Assembly: GCA_029582155.1 (NCBI GenBank)
Contig: CM055905.1
Span: 64,571,952-64,635,951 of the forward strand
Length of the DNA stretch: 64,000 nucleotides
Direction of reading: 5' to 3'
Source of the DNA: Panopea generosa
Lineage: Eukaryota > Mollusca > Bivalvia > Adapedonta > Hiatellidae
Below, one piece after another: positions 31,453 to 44,517 of this stretch. Made by a program: the position numbers and the translations under genes. Below the pieces are notes generated by a model, which was not told the DNA's origin, did not search any database, and saw only the letters and a list, made by a program, of their open reading frames with translations. Each line of letters opens with the position of its first letter. The first letter of the stretch is position 1.

Positions 31453-34292
31453 ATGGCTGAAGGAGCCCCAGCAGTAGCTGATAACCATCGAGGATATCCT
31501 CTGGAAATATTCGGGAACACCCACCTTGATGAAAAGTTCAAATGTAACTTGTGCAATTATATATTACGAGATCCGGTTCAGTCATTCTGTGGACACAGAT
31601 TCTGTAAATCATGCGTGGAATTTCACGTCAGGTAAAACTTATGTTTGTAATTGTGTTTACTGTAATGTTTGTAATGGTGTTTACTGTCATTTTTGTAATG
31701 ATGATTACTCTCATATTTGTAACAAATGTAATTTATGTTTGCAATGGTGTTTACTGTAATGTTTGTGATGGTGTTGAGTCATGTTTGTAATGCTGTTTAC
31801 TGTCATGTTTGTGATGATGTAAATTGTTTATTGTTGTTAGGTTTGTAATGGTGTTTGCTGTTGGTATATTTGTAATGGTGGTTATTGTTTGCATACTTTT
31901 AGATTTGTTATGTTTTTACTGTTAGATTTGTAATGGTATTAATACTACAATTACACAAGTGAAAAAAAAATTTTTATTTGCACATATGTATCAAAAAATG
32001 AAAGCTCAAGCTAACTGAAATAAACTTAGAATACCACAAACTGCTGAATAACAAAGGTTGTTCTGTGTAATAATATAATTATACAGTTGTTGTTTTCTCT
32101 CCCCACAGAAACAACACCAAGGTGTACTGTACCCGTTGTAAGAATGAGGATCAAGGGGATGAGGACTACAGTTTACTGTCTACAGATCAGGTATGGGGCA
32201 ACAATAGGTTTGATATTATTATATTATAACATGTAGGACTACAGTATACTGTCTACAGATCTGGTATGGGGCAACAATAGGTTTGATATTATTATATTAT
32301 AACATGTAGGACTACAGTATCCTGTCTACAGATCAGGTATGGGGCAACAATAGGCATGGTATTATTATAAACCTGTATAAACTATCACCTCTGTTGGGCA
32401 GCCATTCATCATAAGGGGCCACAATTGCTATTTCGCATATTATACTTTCAGAGCAAATTTACCTGTATTAAGCAATAACATGTCTTAAAAGACCACTGCT
32501 TTTTCTTACATAGTTTTAACTGTAATTTAAAGTCAACTTATTCCTTCACATCGGATGTGTTTTGTTGCTGCTGAAGATTCATAGAAATACTAAAAATGTT
32601 CCAAATTCCATTTAACTATAGCTGTTATACAAGAATTTGTTAAAAATTGTGTGGACTTCTGTAATTATTCAACATTTAATATAGCACATGAATAAAAATT
32701 ATATTGTGATAAAAAGTATTAATTTGGATTTCTTCTCTGCAATTGCCAAGTTTCGTATCTATAGTGAAAACAGTTAAATGTAGCAACAGTGCTAGGAAAC
32801 TGTATGTAATTTTTACCTGAAGCAGTCTCTATATATATACATGTACACATAATGATTTTGTACGCAGATGTTTCCAGACAATGTTGTCAAAAGGGAGATG
32901 TCCAAACTTGCTGTGATGTGTGTGAACCATTGCTGTAAGTGGCAGGGAACATTTAAACAGTTTGAGGTATGTACCATAATATGATAATTTTCTCTGTTGG
33001 ATCCAGTTAGCTAAGTCGGTAGCACTTCTGACTATAAATTTAGGGGTCTAGAATTTGAATTCCTGCCTTGCCATAGTCTTAATGATGATGATATGCAACA
33101 TTGGTACTCATTGTCATTCTACTCTGATCACAGATTCAAGTGTGAAAGTTATCCAGTAACTTGTGGAGATGGGTGAGCTCGAGTATTGGTTTACCTTCCA
33201 GGATCCCAGAAAAGAAAAATAAGTGTAATGGATTGTCTGTTAGCCCTCGATGGCATACAAATGATGCAAAATATTCAAACAAAAACAAACGTTATTTTCT
33301 CTGATTTAGTTTTTATAAAACATGAGTACATTAAAGTATAATCTAAGATTCTAATATCTTCTTCTTCGACAAGAAGGTAAATTTATGTTTGCTGTAGTGT
33401 CTTCAAACAAAATAGTGCAAAGTAAAATGTTGGTTTATTATAGTTTTTGAAAGGGCAAGCCATAATGGGCTTATGAGCCTTTATGTTTTACACATATACT
33501 TCCCAAAAGCTATCTTTGTCAGGCAGCAGACTGCTAGATAGTCAGTTCCCATCAACTTAACTAGCTACTGAGGGAGCAAGCCGCCCCATAAAAAAAACTA
33601 AGTGCTTCCACCAGGATTTCAACTTTTGACCTCCCGTTTCTGAGATGGACACTGTAACCAATAGGCTACATACAGTCAAACCTGTCTTAAGCAGCCAGTC
33701 GAGGGGAATTGAGCAAAAATGACCTTTTCAGACAGCTTGTTGCTTCATACAGGTTAATTTGCTCTGAAAACATAACAATGGGAAATAACAATTGTGGCTG
33801 TTTAAGACAGGTGGCTGCTTAATAGAGGTGGCTGCTTACACAGGTTTGACTGTACTTAAAATCTAATGTTGACTGGTTATTAATTTACTATATAATCAGT
33901 ATCAAGGAAATCAAATGCATTTTAACTGGAACCAGTCTAAAATCATAATCATCTATCTGCTTTACTTGGTCCTATCTCACAACCTCAGACGTGTTGGGCA
34001 GACATCGTTAAACATTTTACCTTTGAGTGAATTTGATTGGCATTTATTGGTTGATAATGTGTAAAAGATTTCTTATTCGGAAGATATTTCTATTTAAATA
34101 GTTTCACTAAAAGTGTTTCTTTTTGTACAGCAGGAACACTTTGAGAAATGTCAATTTAAACCAGTACAGTGCACAGATTGTAGTCAAGCAGTTGCCATGG
34201 CAGCATTGGAAGAACACTCGACAAAACAATGTCCACATAGAGTTATCAACTGTAAATTCTGCAAGGTTCAGATACGTGCAAGTGAAACAGAG
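31453..34292 (+). CDS. TRAF-family RING/zinc-finger protein, 5' exons
   Basis: Four exons: 31453-31631 (ATG after 'attaaaca', phase 2 end), 32109-32190, 32868-32966 and 34131-34292 (or 34134, a CAGCAG tandem acceptor). The product begins MAEGAPAVADNHRGYP. A RING-HC finger follows (CNLC, SFCGH, RFCKSC, YCTRC; eight ligands all present), then FPDNVVKREMSKLAVMC, a linker typical of TRAF2/3/5-like proteins, then TRAF zinc fingers (CVNHCCKW...HFEKC; CTDCSQ...HSTKQC; start of CKFC). TRAFs are cytoplasmic adaptors for TNF-receptor and Toll/IL-1 signalling, and the RING acts with E2 enzymes in ubiquitination. The coiled coil and MATH domain expected downstream were not found to 64 kb, so the gene is long, truncated, or lost its 3' exons. 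Exon 4 lies in duplication copy 2; exons 1-3 lie in the unique spacer. Confidence 0.85.
31639..31935 (+). repeat. Degenerate minisatellite in TRAF intron 1
   Basis: About ten units near 27 bp of the form 'atgtttgtaatggtgtttactgt' with drift (written here as 'tttgtaatggtgtttactg'). It starts only about 7 bp after the exon donor, so it abuts the splice site. The cysteine-rich open frame through it is a by-product. Confidence 0.75.
32162..32370 (+). repeat. Triplicated exon-2 end with splice donor
   Basis: A unit of about 73 bp, comprising 'ggactacagtttactgtcta', 'cagatcag' and the donor 'gtatggggcaacaatagg', occurs three times from about 32162, 32237 and 32308. Copies 2 and 3 carry 'ctggtatgg' and 'caggtatgg', so copy 3 keeps a usable donor sequence. 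Confidence 0.85.
32998..33290 (+). repeat. SINE family B, full copy spanning the duplication boundary
   Basis: tRNA-like head with 'gttagctaagtcggtagcac' and B-box-like 'agaatttgaattcc' (32998-33067), then the body shared with 18370-18590, 2640-2835 and 53390-53630 (minus). Only the body (from 33068) lies in the 12-kb duplication; copy 1 lacks the head. Confidence 0.75.
33673..33852. mobile_element. 180-bp TA-flanked TIR element (copy 2)
   Basis: Duplicate of 18975-19154, with the same CAGT...ACTG ends and TA flanks. Confidence 0.85.
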
Positions 34293-35813
34293 GTTTGTAA
34301 ACAAATAAGCAATGAAGCTTTTAATTGTTATTTTTTTAATAATACCATACATGTAAAGTAAATGATATAAGACAGTTACCATAGCTGTCAGAAATAGAAC
34401 ACACTGTAATTATATGCAAGTCAAAACGGTATTAGTGGTCACCTATTGTAAACAGTTAGTGGTTTCCTCATTTATTCTGTTAAGTATTTGCTTACAAGTG
34501 TTAAACAGTATGAGATCCGTTAATATGAACTACACTCAACCCTGCATTAAGCAAGTCGAGGGAGCAAAAGATTTTTTTAAAATTTTAAAATTCGCTAAAA
34601 CATTTTTATTATGCCTATATATACTTACTGACCCCGATTGCTAAATGTATATATATAAAGATACCAAAATAATATATCGAAATGAAATCTCCTAACTGGG
34701 GCTATATGCCTAGGTTAGACTAAAATAGATTTCCTGTTTGAAATTTGAAATTGCAACATATTTTGTGGCGTAATTAAAGAGTCACATGATTTTACTTTGA
34801 TTTCAATTGTTTCATTATACATTATTCATTATTTTTTCAAAGTAACGGTAACATTGTTTTATCTTAGGAGTCCTAATGAAGATGTGAAGGTCATAAAGCA
34901 GTATTTTAGTACAATCTATTTTTAGAATGGGGATTTTATTTCAAGCATACCACTCCAATTTTAAACCTTGAGTTTGCCACGTCTTAATTATATACTTATT
35001 AATTAATTATCGGTGTCTGAACGTAAATAGTGATTTTACTGTTAATAAACTGATAGCAATGCATGATTGAATTGGCATCATATCACACTCGTGAATAAAT
35101 GCACAGAGAAAGCATTTAACCACCCAAACATATTGGCGAAGATTAATGAGTGCCAGGTAAAACTGTATGGACAATACGTGTTTATTGTGTATAACTCTTA
35201 AAACCTATTGTAACCCTTGTTAAGTTGTCAGACAACTTCCGTAAGTTCTACACTATTAATGGACCTATCGACCGGTTAAGTGCCTTATAACTTAATATAT
35301 ATAATAATCAATTCTGATAAGGCCATGATGAATTAATTGCTAGATTATCATCCCTGCCTGCACCCTTATTTTCAAAAAAATAATTTTTTTTTCATTAAAT
35401 TAATTTTAAAAAATCAAAATTAAAAAAAATCCTCCTGCCCTTTGAAAGCTAACCATTTAAAGACTCAACCTGGGTTTAAAAGAGGGTAATGGTTGTGGGA
35501 GTGTTTTTTCTTGTTTTTCAAAACACATTCAGACCTGGGAGAGTAATTTTCAAAACTCAAATAAATCTCAAATAAATTCATGGATTGAAAAATTTGAAAA
35601 TTGTCATGCAACATAGTCTTAATATTACTCACAGTTCCTGAAATTTTCAGAATACAATTTGCAATAACTTATTACTTATTGCTTCCAACAGACAATCAGT
35701 TAGAGAGAAATTTGAATTTTGGGGGAGGAGTAAACAAGTCCATATTTGTCATGTGACCAATGTTTGTAAACAAACTAGCATGCTGTAGCCTACATGGCTG
35801 TATTTAAGATATA
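34293..35813. other. Gene-poor stretch (copy 2)
   Basis: No downstream TRAF exon recognised. Contains the MITE fragment at 35322-35450. It matches copy 1 apart from small changes. Confidence 0.45.
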
Positions 35814-36765
35814 CAGTCGAAACTTGTTATTTCGAATTCGGTGGGACCGTAAAAATAATTGGAAATATCCGAAGTTCGATTTATCAGGAGTGTATTTTTG
35901 TTCAACTGTTTACCGTTACCCCACCCACTTCATAAATCGTTGAAAATATACATGTTGTACATATAAATACCTCTGTTTGTTTGTGTGTGTTTTTTTTCAA
36001 TATAACACATTGTCGTTATATTAACACATGATATAAATTTTGTTTGTATTGATGTGTACTGTGGATTTATCTTAAATCATGGTAAATTATACTATTTATA
36101 TGCGTTATTTTCTTCTACGCAAACGTATGTTATGCGTTGTTATCCCTGTGTAGGCTAATTATCTATTTGCAAAGTGCGTGAACATTGTAAATTTTTTAGT
36201 GAGATATAATAGATAAACAAAATATACTTTTAATTTTTATACTTTGTATTCACATGTATCAAATAAATAGAATAGGCAACTGAAATATAAATATAGGTTA
36301 TTTACAATCAATGGTTACAACAATTTTACAAATAAAAAATAAGACGAAAAATAGCACACATGTCAAAAAATGTCTTCTAACACTTCGGCGTTGTTTGTCT
36401 AATTAGCGTGTGAATTGCTCGTATTTGTATCATAACAATTTGATGACACAATTAACTTACCGGCCAGTACAGACACATGAAGCGATAAATTACAGGTATG
36501 GGATCAACAATTATCACCTTCGACGGTTTTCCTTTCATCTTCACGCGGTGATAAAAATTCGAAATAACGAGTGAGAAATCAATAGATTTTAGGTACGAGG
36601 GACCGAAAAACAGATTCGAAATAGTGAATAATTCGAATTACTCGAATTTGATATATCAGGAGTTAATTAATATAGAAATAGAACGGGTTAAAACGGGACC
36701 GAAGTTCAAATTTGAGATAACCGGAAATTCGAAATATCAGAGTTCGAGTTGGTGAGTATCAACTG
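35814..36765. mobile_element. 952-bp non-autonomous pogo/Tc1-mariner-like insertion, copy 2 only
   Basis: Copy 1 gives the empty site 'aagatataatagtt'; copy 2 has 'aagata-ta-[element]-ta-atagtt', an exact TA duplication. Ends 'cagtcgaaacttgttatttc' and (reverse strand) 'cagttgatactcaccaactc' are inverted repeats with mismatches, with a second inner match around 'atttcgaatt'. No transposase frame is present. Confidence 0.92.
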
Positions 36766-38000
36766 TAATAGTTAAATACAAACTACAAATCATGCAAGAC
36801 TTACCAAACTTTTAAATGATTTCTTGTATTATCCTTTTTTTAATTATCAACAGTATATATCACCATATTTAATTGAATTATATAATTGATCCTCTTCTTT
36901 ATTAAAAAAAAGGTCCAATTTATGGTGACACGTGAATGAATCATTTTACATGTGTAACACATCAAACAGAAATGATAGTTTTAGATTCAAACTAAACATA
37001 GTGTTTTCACTAGGAATATCATGAATATATATATATAAGGCTTTTGTCAAATGAAAGCTTTTGAAAGTGACTGAAAATTACCGAATCAAAAACATTTTCT
37101 GATCTTTTTCTTAATTATCCGTAAATTCTCAATTACAACTGATTTATTCATCATGATTTCTGCTTTAATGAAGCTGAAGTGTTTTCTCTCCCTCCGTGTA
37201 TTACATTGTTATGACACAAACCAATTTTTATTGATTTTTCTACTTTTTATTTTGTTTTTAAAATGCATTGTTCATAACCACCACAACTTATAATTTACAG
37301 TTGATACACATGTATGATAAAACACCAACATTAATTAAAGTTTATTATTAGCACAGTCTCTATCACACAACTTTGTATCCAAGGTATGATTTGATGTATT
37401 TTGTTGAAAAAAGACACCTTTTGCAATTTTTAATCACATCAACTTTAGTTCAAGTCTAATTCCTAATATATTCAACAAAGTGTTGAGTATTACTTTTTTC
37501 TCTTAATAACATCCCAGTATTGATATAATATCCAAGTATGAATATAATTGCAAGTTCTGATTTTCCATCACTAAGAGTGACAAAAATATCAGCACATAAC
37601 AGGTAACATTCTTAATATTTAATAAAACACCCTGTGCTATTGACCCCAGAGTCAACATTCCTATATCAGTTACAATGTAAACTTTCTGCATTGTTTTACA
37701 AACATTTTGCTGTCTGATATTATTACTGTTCTATTGTTAGACCATATTATACACTCCCAGTTGATAAAACACGCCTTGTATAGTAACTAATTTACATCCG
37801 ATAGTCTGATCGGATGTTGGGGCTTTAAAGAAGAAAATAGCAGACTCCGTTTTAAAGGATTCTTCATGAGAGGCAATGAACTATGCAACACCCCGATACT
37901 CTCTACCAACGCTCACACCAGAGGTTGTGGGATTATCACATACCATTCTTCACATGTAGCGTATTCAGTCTGTGGTTGTAAGCCCACCATTGATTTTTAG
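36766..38000. other. Gene-poor stretch (copy 2)
   Basis: Matches 21113-22340 of copy 1. No exon recognised. Confidence 0.45.
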
Positions 38001-39620
38001 CTCTACTGGCCAAAGGTCAGAAGTGCTTATGCGATGGCGTGTTGTCTGTCGTCCGACGTCTGTCGTCTGTTAGCAGCACTTTCTCTGAAACTACTAAGCC
38101 AATTAAACTGAAACTTCACATGGGTGTTTCCATTGCATAGGAGACTATACAGAAGATTTTTTTTTCGGTCTGAAATTCAAAATGACCACCGTTACTAAAA
38201 ATAGTCCAAAACTTAAAAAATCTTCTTCTCATGAACGGCCCAACAGATTTTCAAAATGTTTATGTAGTAATGATGACCAACTATAGTTTTGTTAGATTTG
38301 TTCAAATGGTGTCCCTAGGGTTAAATATGACCCCGGTCCAAGGGTTCAATTAGGTGACACATGTTATAATTTTTTTTTTTTCTAAAATGGAAATGGTTTT
38401 ACCTATATCTTTACAGAAGCATTGTTTGGTGAAGGAGGTTCAGATTTGTAAAAATTACTGGGTTCCACTGTCTTAAGGGGTCAGGAGGGGCCCAAAAAGG
38501 GTAAAAATTGGGAATTACTAAATTCGAACCGGTATGTCAGATTTGTTAATATTTTGCATAAATTATCTCTATGTGTTGGGGTTTGATTGCAGATAAGAAT
38601 TTAGGGGCTAAAATTTATATGGGCCCTGTAAGGGGACTTAGAATTTTACATAGGGATACTTTGGGAAAACAGAAAATTCTCTTTTTCTTTCATCTGTTAT
38701 TAAACCACTAGGCCAATTAAACTGAAACTTCACTTGGGTGTTTCTATTGCATAGGAGACTATACAGAAGATTTTTTTTTTCGATCTGAAATTCAAGATGG
38801 CCGCCGTTACTAAAAATAGTCCAAACTTAAAAAATCTTCTTCTCATGAATGGCCCAACAGATTTTCAAAATGTTTATGTAGTAATGATGACTAACTATAG
38901 TTCTGTTAGATTTGTTCAAATTGTGTCCCTATGGTTAAAAATGACCTTGCCCCGAGAGTTCAATTAGGGGACACATGTCAATATAATATTTTTTTTTTTT
39001 TTTTTCCAAATGGAAATATTTTTGCCTATATCTTCACTAAAGCATTGTTAGGTAAAGGAGGTTAAGATTTGTAAAAATGACTGGGTTCCTATGTCTTAAG
39101 GGGTCAGGTTGGGCCCCAAAAGGGTCCAAATTCGGAATTAGTAAGATTGTTTTCTTAAGAACCAGTATGTCAGATTTGTACATATTTGATATAAATTATC
39201 CCTAAGTGTAGGGGTTTGATTGCAGATAAGAATTTAGGGGCTAGAGTATATAGGGGTCCTGTAAGGGGACTTAGAATTTTACATAGGGATACTGTGGGAA
39301 AACAGAAAATTATCTTTTTTTTTTAATTTATTCTGAAACCACTTGGCCAATTAAACTGAAACTTCACATGGATGTTTCTATTGCATAGGAGACTATACAA
39401 AAGATTTATTTTATCTATCTAAAATTCAAGACGGCCACCATTACTCAAAATAGTCCAAAACTTAAAAAATCTTCTTCTCATGAACGGTCCAACAGATTTT
39501 CAAAATGTTTATGTAGTAATGATGACCAACTTTAGTATTGTGAGATTTGTTTAAATGGTGTCACTAGAGTTAAAAATGACTCCGCCCCGATGTTTCTATT
39601 GCATAGTAGAATTTCAAAAA
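38000..39620 (+). repeat. Three-unit tandem repeat, period about 620-635 bp (copy 2)
   Basis: Counterpart of 22340-23990, with units near 38086, 38698 and 39332. Confidence 0.85.
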
Positions 39621-41519
39621 GATCTATGGCCACTATGAGTCAACCTCTGCACTACTAAAATTAGATGAGAAAAGTAGGGGTCATTTGCCATCCTAGAGAT
39701 TTTCTTTTTGTTCATTGTATACCCTGTTGACAAAGTGAAAGTTGACGTCTGAAATCACGTATTCCTACCCCCAATATCCAAGCATCAATTTTATTTTTAC
39801 AATTTACAATTCAAACATGACACTGCTTTCAAAATACATCAATAATGCCATTCAAATAAAAAAAGTGCATTAAAATTAGAAAACGCATTTTTAATGAGGA
39901 AGAAACGAGGATTATTACCTCCATAATGCGAAAACATGCCAAAATATGTTAATTTAGTGTTATGTCTCCAATTTGACATTTAAGGAAAAAATGCTTTAAA
40001 TGTCTTAGAAAAATAAATAGGATGAAAAACATCTAAAATTTGAAAGTTTTTGTACGTCAAACCCACCAATATGTGACAAAATCGATAATTGGATTGATGA
40101 AATCAACATTAATCAAAGCACTGTAGTGCTGATGGGGGCGGAGCATATAAGATGTAAAATGTCGCTATTGTTTTAGACAAACAGGTCAGTTTGCATACGT
40201 TGAAGTAGAATAATCCCGATTACCTTTGATTCTTATACATGGTACAGAATCTACATGTTATATGCTTAACGTTAACTCTTTTCTCGAATATGTCAGAAAC
40301 GTAACTGAATGGTTTGCCTTTGAAAGTGTTTTTCTGCTATAGTAAGAATATTAACTTTTAAATTTGGCAAATGTCCAACTTCAAGATATTAATTCAACTC
40401 AATGATATGAGATTTGTATCTTCAACTCAACTCGTGATATTTTCAGAGATGTCATGCTTTCTATCATAAATAGTATATATAAAATAGCAAAGTACTCTGA
40501 ATCTAGCACGATGAATTCCACTTTGAGTCTTTATTGATTTCTCTAGCCCAACAGTGAAACAATTCGTTTAAAAGACGAAAAGTAGAAATGTGTATGTCGA
40601 CATTGATAATTGATATATATGCTCTCCTGAATGATTTGGAGGAAATAAAGATATATATATATATTTATATTTTCTAGGGCCCTATATCACCCCATAAACG
40701 GAACCGCACTTACCAAAATGTTATGGCGCCGATTTATAGACACATCTGGATGTTTGCGTATTTTCGCTACGGAAACACAAATGCTTTAACTCTTATCTGT
40801 TTAAGTAGAAATTATCTATTGATTGTTTATTAACATAAGCAAGGAGTATAGTTCCTTGGCATAAGGGACATATCTAGAAAAGTTTCGTTACCGTACACAT
40901 TTTTAAAATGATAGAAAAAAGCGAAATCAAACTCCCGAATCAAGTACTTATTATCTGAAGTCCTTGCCGAAATATACGACTCTTTCAATGTGCATGTTGG
41001 CGATATAGTTCGTGACCTGGAATTTGATTTACTAGATGGCGTAATCTTTCGGTTCAGCGCGTCTGTATTCATGCGCTTTCATTCCTTTGTGCTGATTAAT
41101 GCTACAGAATATAAACTTGGAATTTATACGATACGTAATTGTTTATAGGTATAAATCGTCGCTGTATGTTATAATATTAATATTTTCGTTGAAATAGGCG
41201 AATCTACTGTTTATAGTGAGTTCGAGAGCTTATCAGGTGGAACTATTTGATAAGTGGTTGTTAGTTCTGCATTAACACGAAACACGGTTGTAGATTTGCG
41301 GTATTGAAAATAAAATCATGTTAGCTCTGAGAGCGGCTGCTTAAGCACCGCCCCCAAAAATAGACAGCATTTCATATACAGCCATTAATATGGATAAAAA
41401 AACAACGATACCAGCAGTCTGTAGGTTTACATTACACTTTTAAACAAGTTGGTAGTTGTCACTTAATGGATGGCCACGTAAAACAGGTGTAAACAGGTTT
41501 ATATTGATTAGATATATAT
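39621..41519. other. No gene recognised (copy 2)
   Basis: Matches 23991-25745 of copy 1 apart from the 130-bp insert noted separately. Confidence 0.4.
40644..40773. repeat. 130-bp insertion, copy 2 only
   Basis: Absent from copy 1 at 24997-25000. Flanked by 'gga' on both sides. It starts 'aataaagatatatatat' and contains 'gggccctatatcacccc' and 'ttatggcgccgatttat'. No inverted ends were identified, so its class is unknown. Confidence 0.8.
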
Positions 41520-41980
41520 GGTCAGCTACCACCATTGAGACGAGCTCTCTGATTGACTGGAAAAAGTATAGGGATGTTCAGGGCATATATTTTTATAGTA
41601 AGCTTAATTCTGGTTGGATGAAAATGTGAAACTGGCAAATGATCACAATAAAATGTAAGTTTATTATGTTTGTGTCAATAAAAAATTAGAATTATGTTTC
41701 TGCGACTGACTAAATTCATGTTTTCAAGGAAACTGCATGGAAAGTAAAATTGGTGAAATTTACTTTTTTTCATGCTGAAAGTGGGGGTACCCAACTTCAG
41801 GGGGCAAACAGTGGTAAAAAGTGGTACTTTTGACCCCATTTTGGGGACATTTCTATTTGAGTCTAGGACAGTACTTTAATATGATATAGGACTTTTTGGT
41901 CCGCCAATGTTAGAAAATGTGAAAATTTGGTCAAACGTTATAATGTAAGTCTATGGAAAACGCAATGGTGGTAGCTGACC
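41520..41980. mobile_element. 461-bp TIR element, unit 1 (copy 2)
   Basis: Counterpart of 25746-26206. Confidence 0.88.
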
Positions 41981-41988
41981 TAAATTTA

Positions 41989-42449
41989 GGTCAGCTACCA
42001 CCATTGAGACGAGCTCTCTGATTGGCTGGAAAAAGTATAGGGATGTTCAGGGCATATATTTTTATAGTAAGCTTAATTCTGGTTGGATGAAAATGTGAAA
42101 CTGGCAAATGATCACAATAAAATATAAGTTTATTATGTTTGTGTCAATAAAAAATTAGAATTATGTTTCTGCGACTGACTAAATTCATGTTTTCAAGGAA
42201 ACTGCATGGAAAGTAAAATTGGTGAAATTTACTTTTTTTCATGCTGAAATTGGGGGTACCCAACTTCAGGGGGCAAACAGTGGTAAAAAGTGGTACTTTT
42301 GACCCCATTTTGGGGACATTTCTATTTGAGTCTTGGACAGTACTTTAATATGATATAGGACTTTTTGGTCCGCCAATGTTAGAAAATGTGAAAATTTGGT
42401 CAAACGTTATAATGTAAGTCTATGGAAAACGCAATGGTGGTAGCTGACC
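41989..42449. mobile_element. 461-bp TIR element, unit 2 (copy 2)
   Basis: Counterpart of 26215-26675. Unit-specific substitutions (for example 'gattggctgg' in unit 2 and 'gattgactgg' in unit 1) are shared between copies, so the pair predates the 12-kb duplication. Confidence 0.88.
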
Positions 42450-43041
42450 ATATGTACTGATATAATAATGACTTACGTGTGTAATCTGGTGTATCTATTT
42501 TTAGTTTATTTATAAATCCATGCAAAAATTCTATAAATATAAATATTCAGTGTGGGTTTCCCCCATGTGTTAATTTCTATTTTTAGACATCCAAGTCTAT
42601 AAATAGAACAGGATTTCCACAAATGAATTAAAAATAGAAACATAACTGACATAATATGAAAATAAAACTATGAAATATAAGTATAACAGAAGGACAGCCA
42701 CGTTAATAAGTAGTTATTAATGTATTCCAGCAAATTTAGAAAATAAAGTGATGATCATACTTAGTTTACAAATTCAATCCTTAGTTGTTTTTATCTCATA
42801 GTGAAAAGCATAGTTTCACATTCACATGTTTTTGTTCAAAAGATAACTACATGCGCCAATAGTACACAATGATAATGTTTTTACCATATTAACTTATGTA
42901 CAACGTTAAGCCGATGTCAAATCCTTGATGCATACGTGGCCATTGAAAATAATCTTGTAGTACTAATGAATTATGGTCAACGATACACTTATTAGCTCTA
43001 AATTGGTATCAATCCATATTGCAACTGAAAATAATATTGCT

Positions 43042-43903
43042 CAGGGCTCGAATTTAAGCGCTTGCCACTCGCAAAATGCGAGCTGTATTTTGAAAATGCG
43101 AGTTGAAATTACTTAAGCTGGCATTTTTTTGCGAGTGGATTTCAAGTTGAGAAAATTATTTATTTTATTCAGTTTATTGATTTTTGAAAATAAACAAGTA
43201 TTATCCTGGTAAAAATAACGAGTTCTTGTCAATTTTACCAAAGTTCTTTTGCTCCTCGCGCCAAATTACCCCCTAGCAACACTATTGTCAATGACATGTA
43301 TTAAATATTTATATATATGTGTAGACTGCGTCCAATTGTTTTTGATCTCAAGTTCATTCTGCAAAACGGAAGGAAAGTTAAAACCCGTCAACAACATAAT
43401 GAGTAGACTGCGTCTAGTTTGATCGATCGCGCACTCACTCTCTAAAATAAAAGTAAAGTTGAAACCCGTCAAATTTATTGTTTACATATTTTGTCAGCTG
43501 TTAAAATGGCTGATAAAATAACATCTTTTTCTCCATTTAACCGGCGATTGAAAGTGAGTCCCAACAAGAAAAAAGAGAAATAATCCTTCCGTTAATACTG
43601 TAATGAAATGGGAGTGACAGCTCAATATCACACTGGGTTATAAACTTGTCAATGACAAAATGGTGTGTCAATTGTAGAAACCACCGCGATCGACAGATCA
43701 TCCATAATAATTAAACTATATTACTATGACATCACAACATTTACACATGTTAAACAATTGTCCTTGGCTAGATCTAGATCTTATTTTAAAACGAAAGGCC
43801 ATTGGCTATATTAATTCTATAAATAGAAATGTGTGTATGTCTCAATCTCAGCCTCTCTGTACACTTGTTATTGTTGAATACATGATTCATATTTTGGTTT
43901 AGT
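43042..43903. mobile_element. hAT-like element, 3'-deleted (copy 2)
   Basis: Starts with the same 'cagggctcgaatttaa' end as 27268 but stops at 'ggtttagt', joined directly to 'caataagtag'. The right TIR and about 190 bp of flank are gone. Confidence 0.85.
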
Positions 43904-44517
43904 CAATAAGTAGTTGGAATCATTAAAAGTTGTGTGGCCAATACATACGATATCAATTAGTAGAAAACTTAGCAATAAATACCCAAACAGTCGTAACTTG
44001 TCACCCAGTGTTGTTCAGACGGACATTATTTAAAATAATGAAAGCTGCTGAATATTATTGTATTTAATCACACCCCACTATAAATGGCAGATATATCTGG
44101 ATATTCGTGTACAGACTCTAGTGTCAACGGTTTACAAGAACACTAAATGTTGTATGCATTCACATGTCCTTTCCACCAATATACGCGGTGTTGAATACAC
44201 GCACATCCGTTATAGTCTAAAGAGAAACAGAATACTTGGAAAGGTAACGTTTATATTCTTATTTTTCGACGCCCATACTTTAATTGACTTGTGAGTGTTT
44301 ACTTTTGCAATATTTCACTAATCCCAGCTCTGTGCTCATATATATAAGAGAAACATGCGTTTGAAAGCAAACATTTAAACAAGTTGATTTAATCAAATTT
44401 ATTCTGTTTATGTGGGGAAGGGGTTCGGGTAATAAAATATTACAAATTACAAAATATATATCATAAGACAGAAGAATGTTTTCTTTTCTTATTTGTCTAT
44501 AACCCATAGAGATATGG
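43904..44517. other. No gene recognised (copy 2)
   Basis: Matches 28664-29277 of copy 1. Confidence 0.4.
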
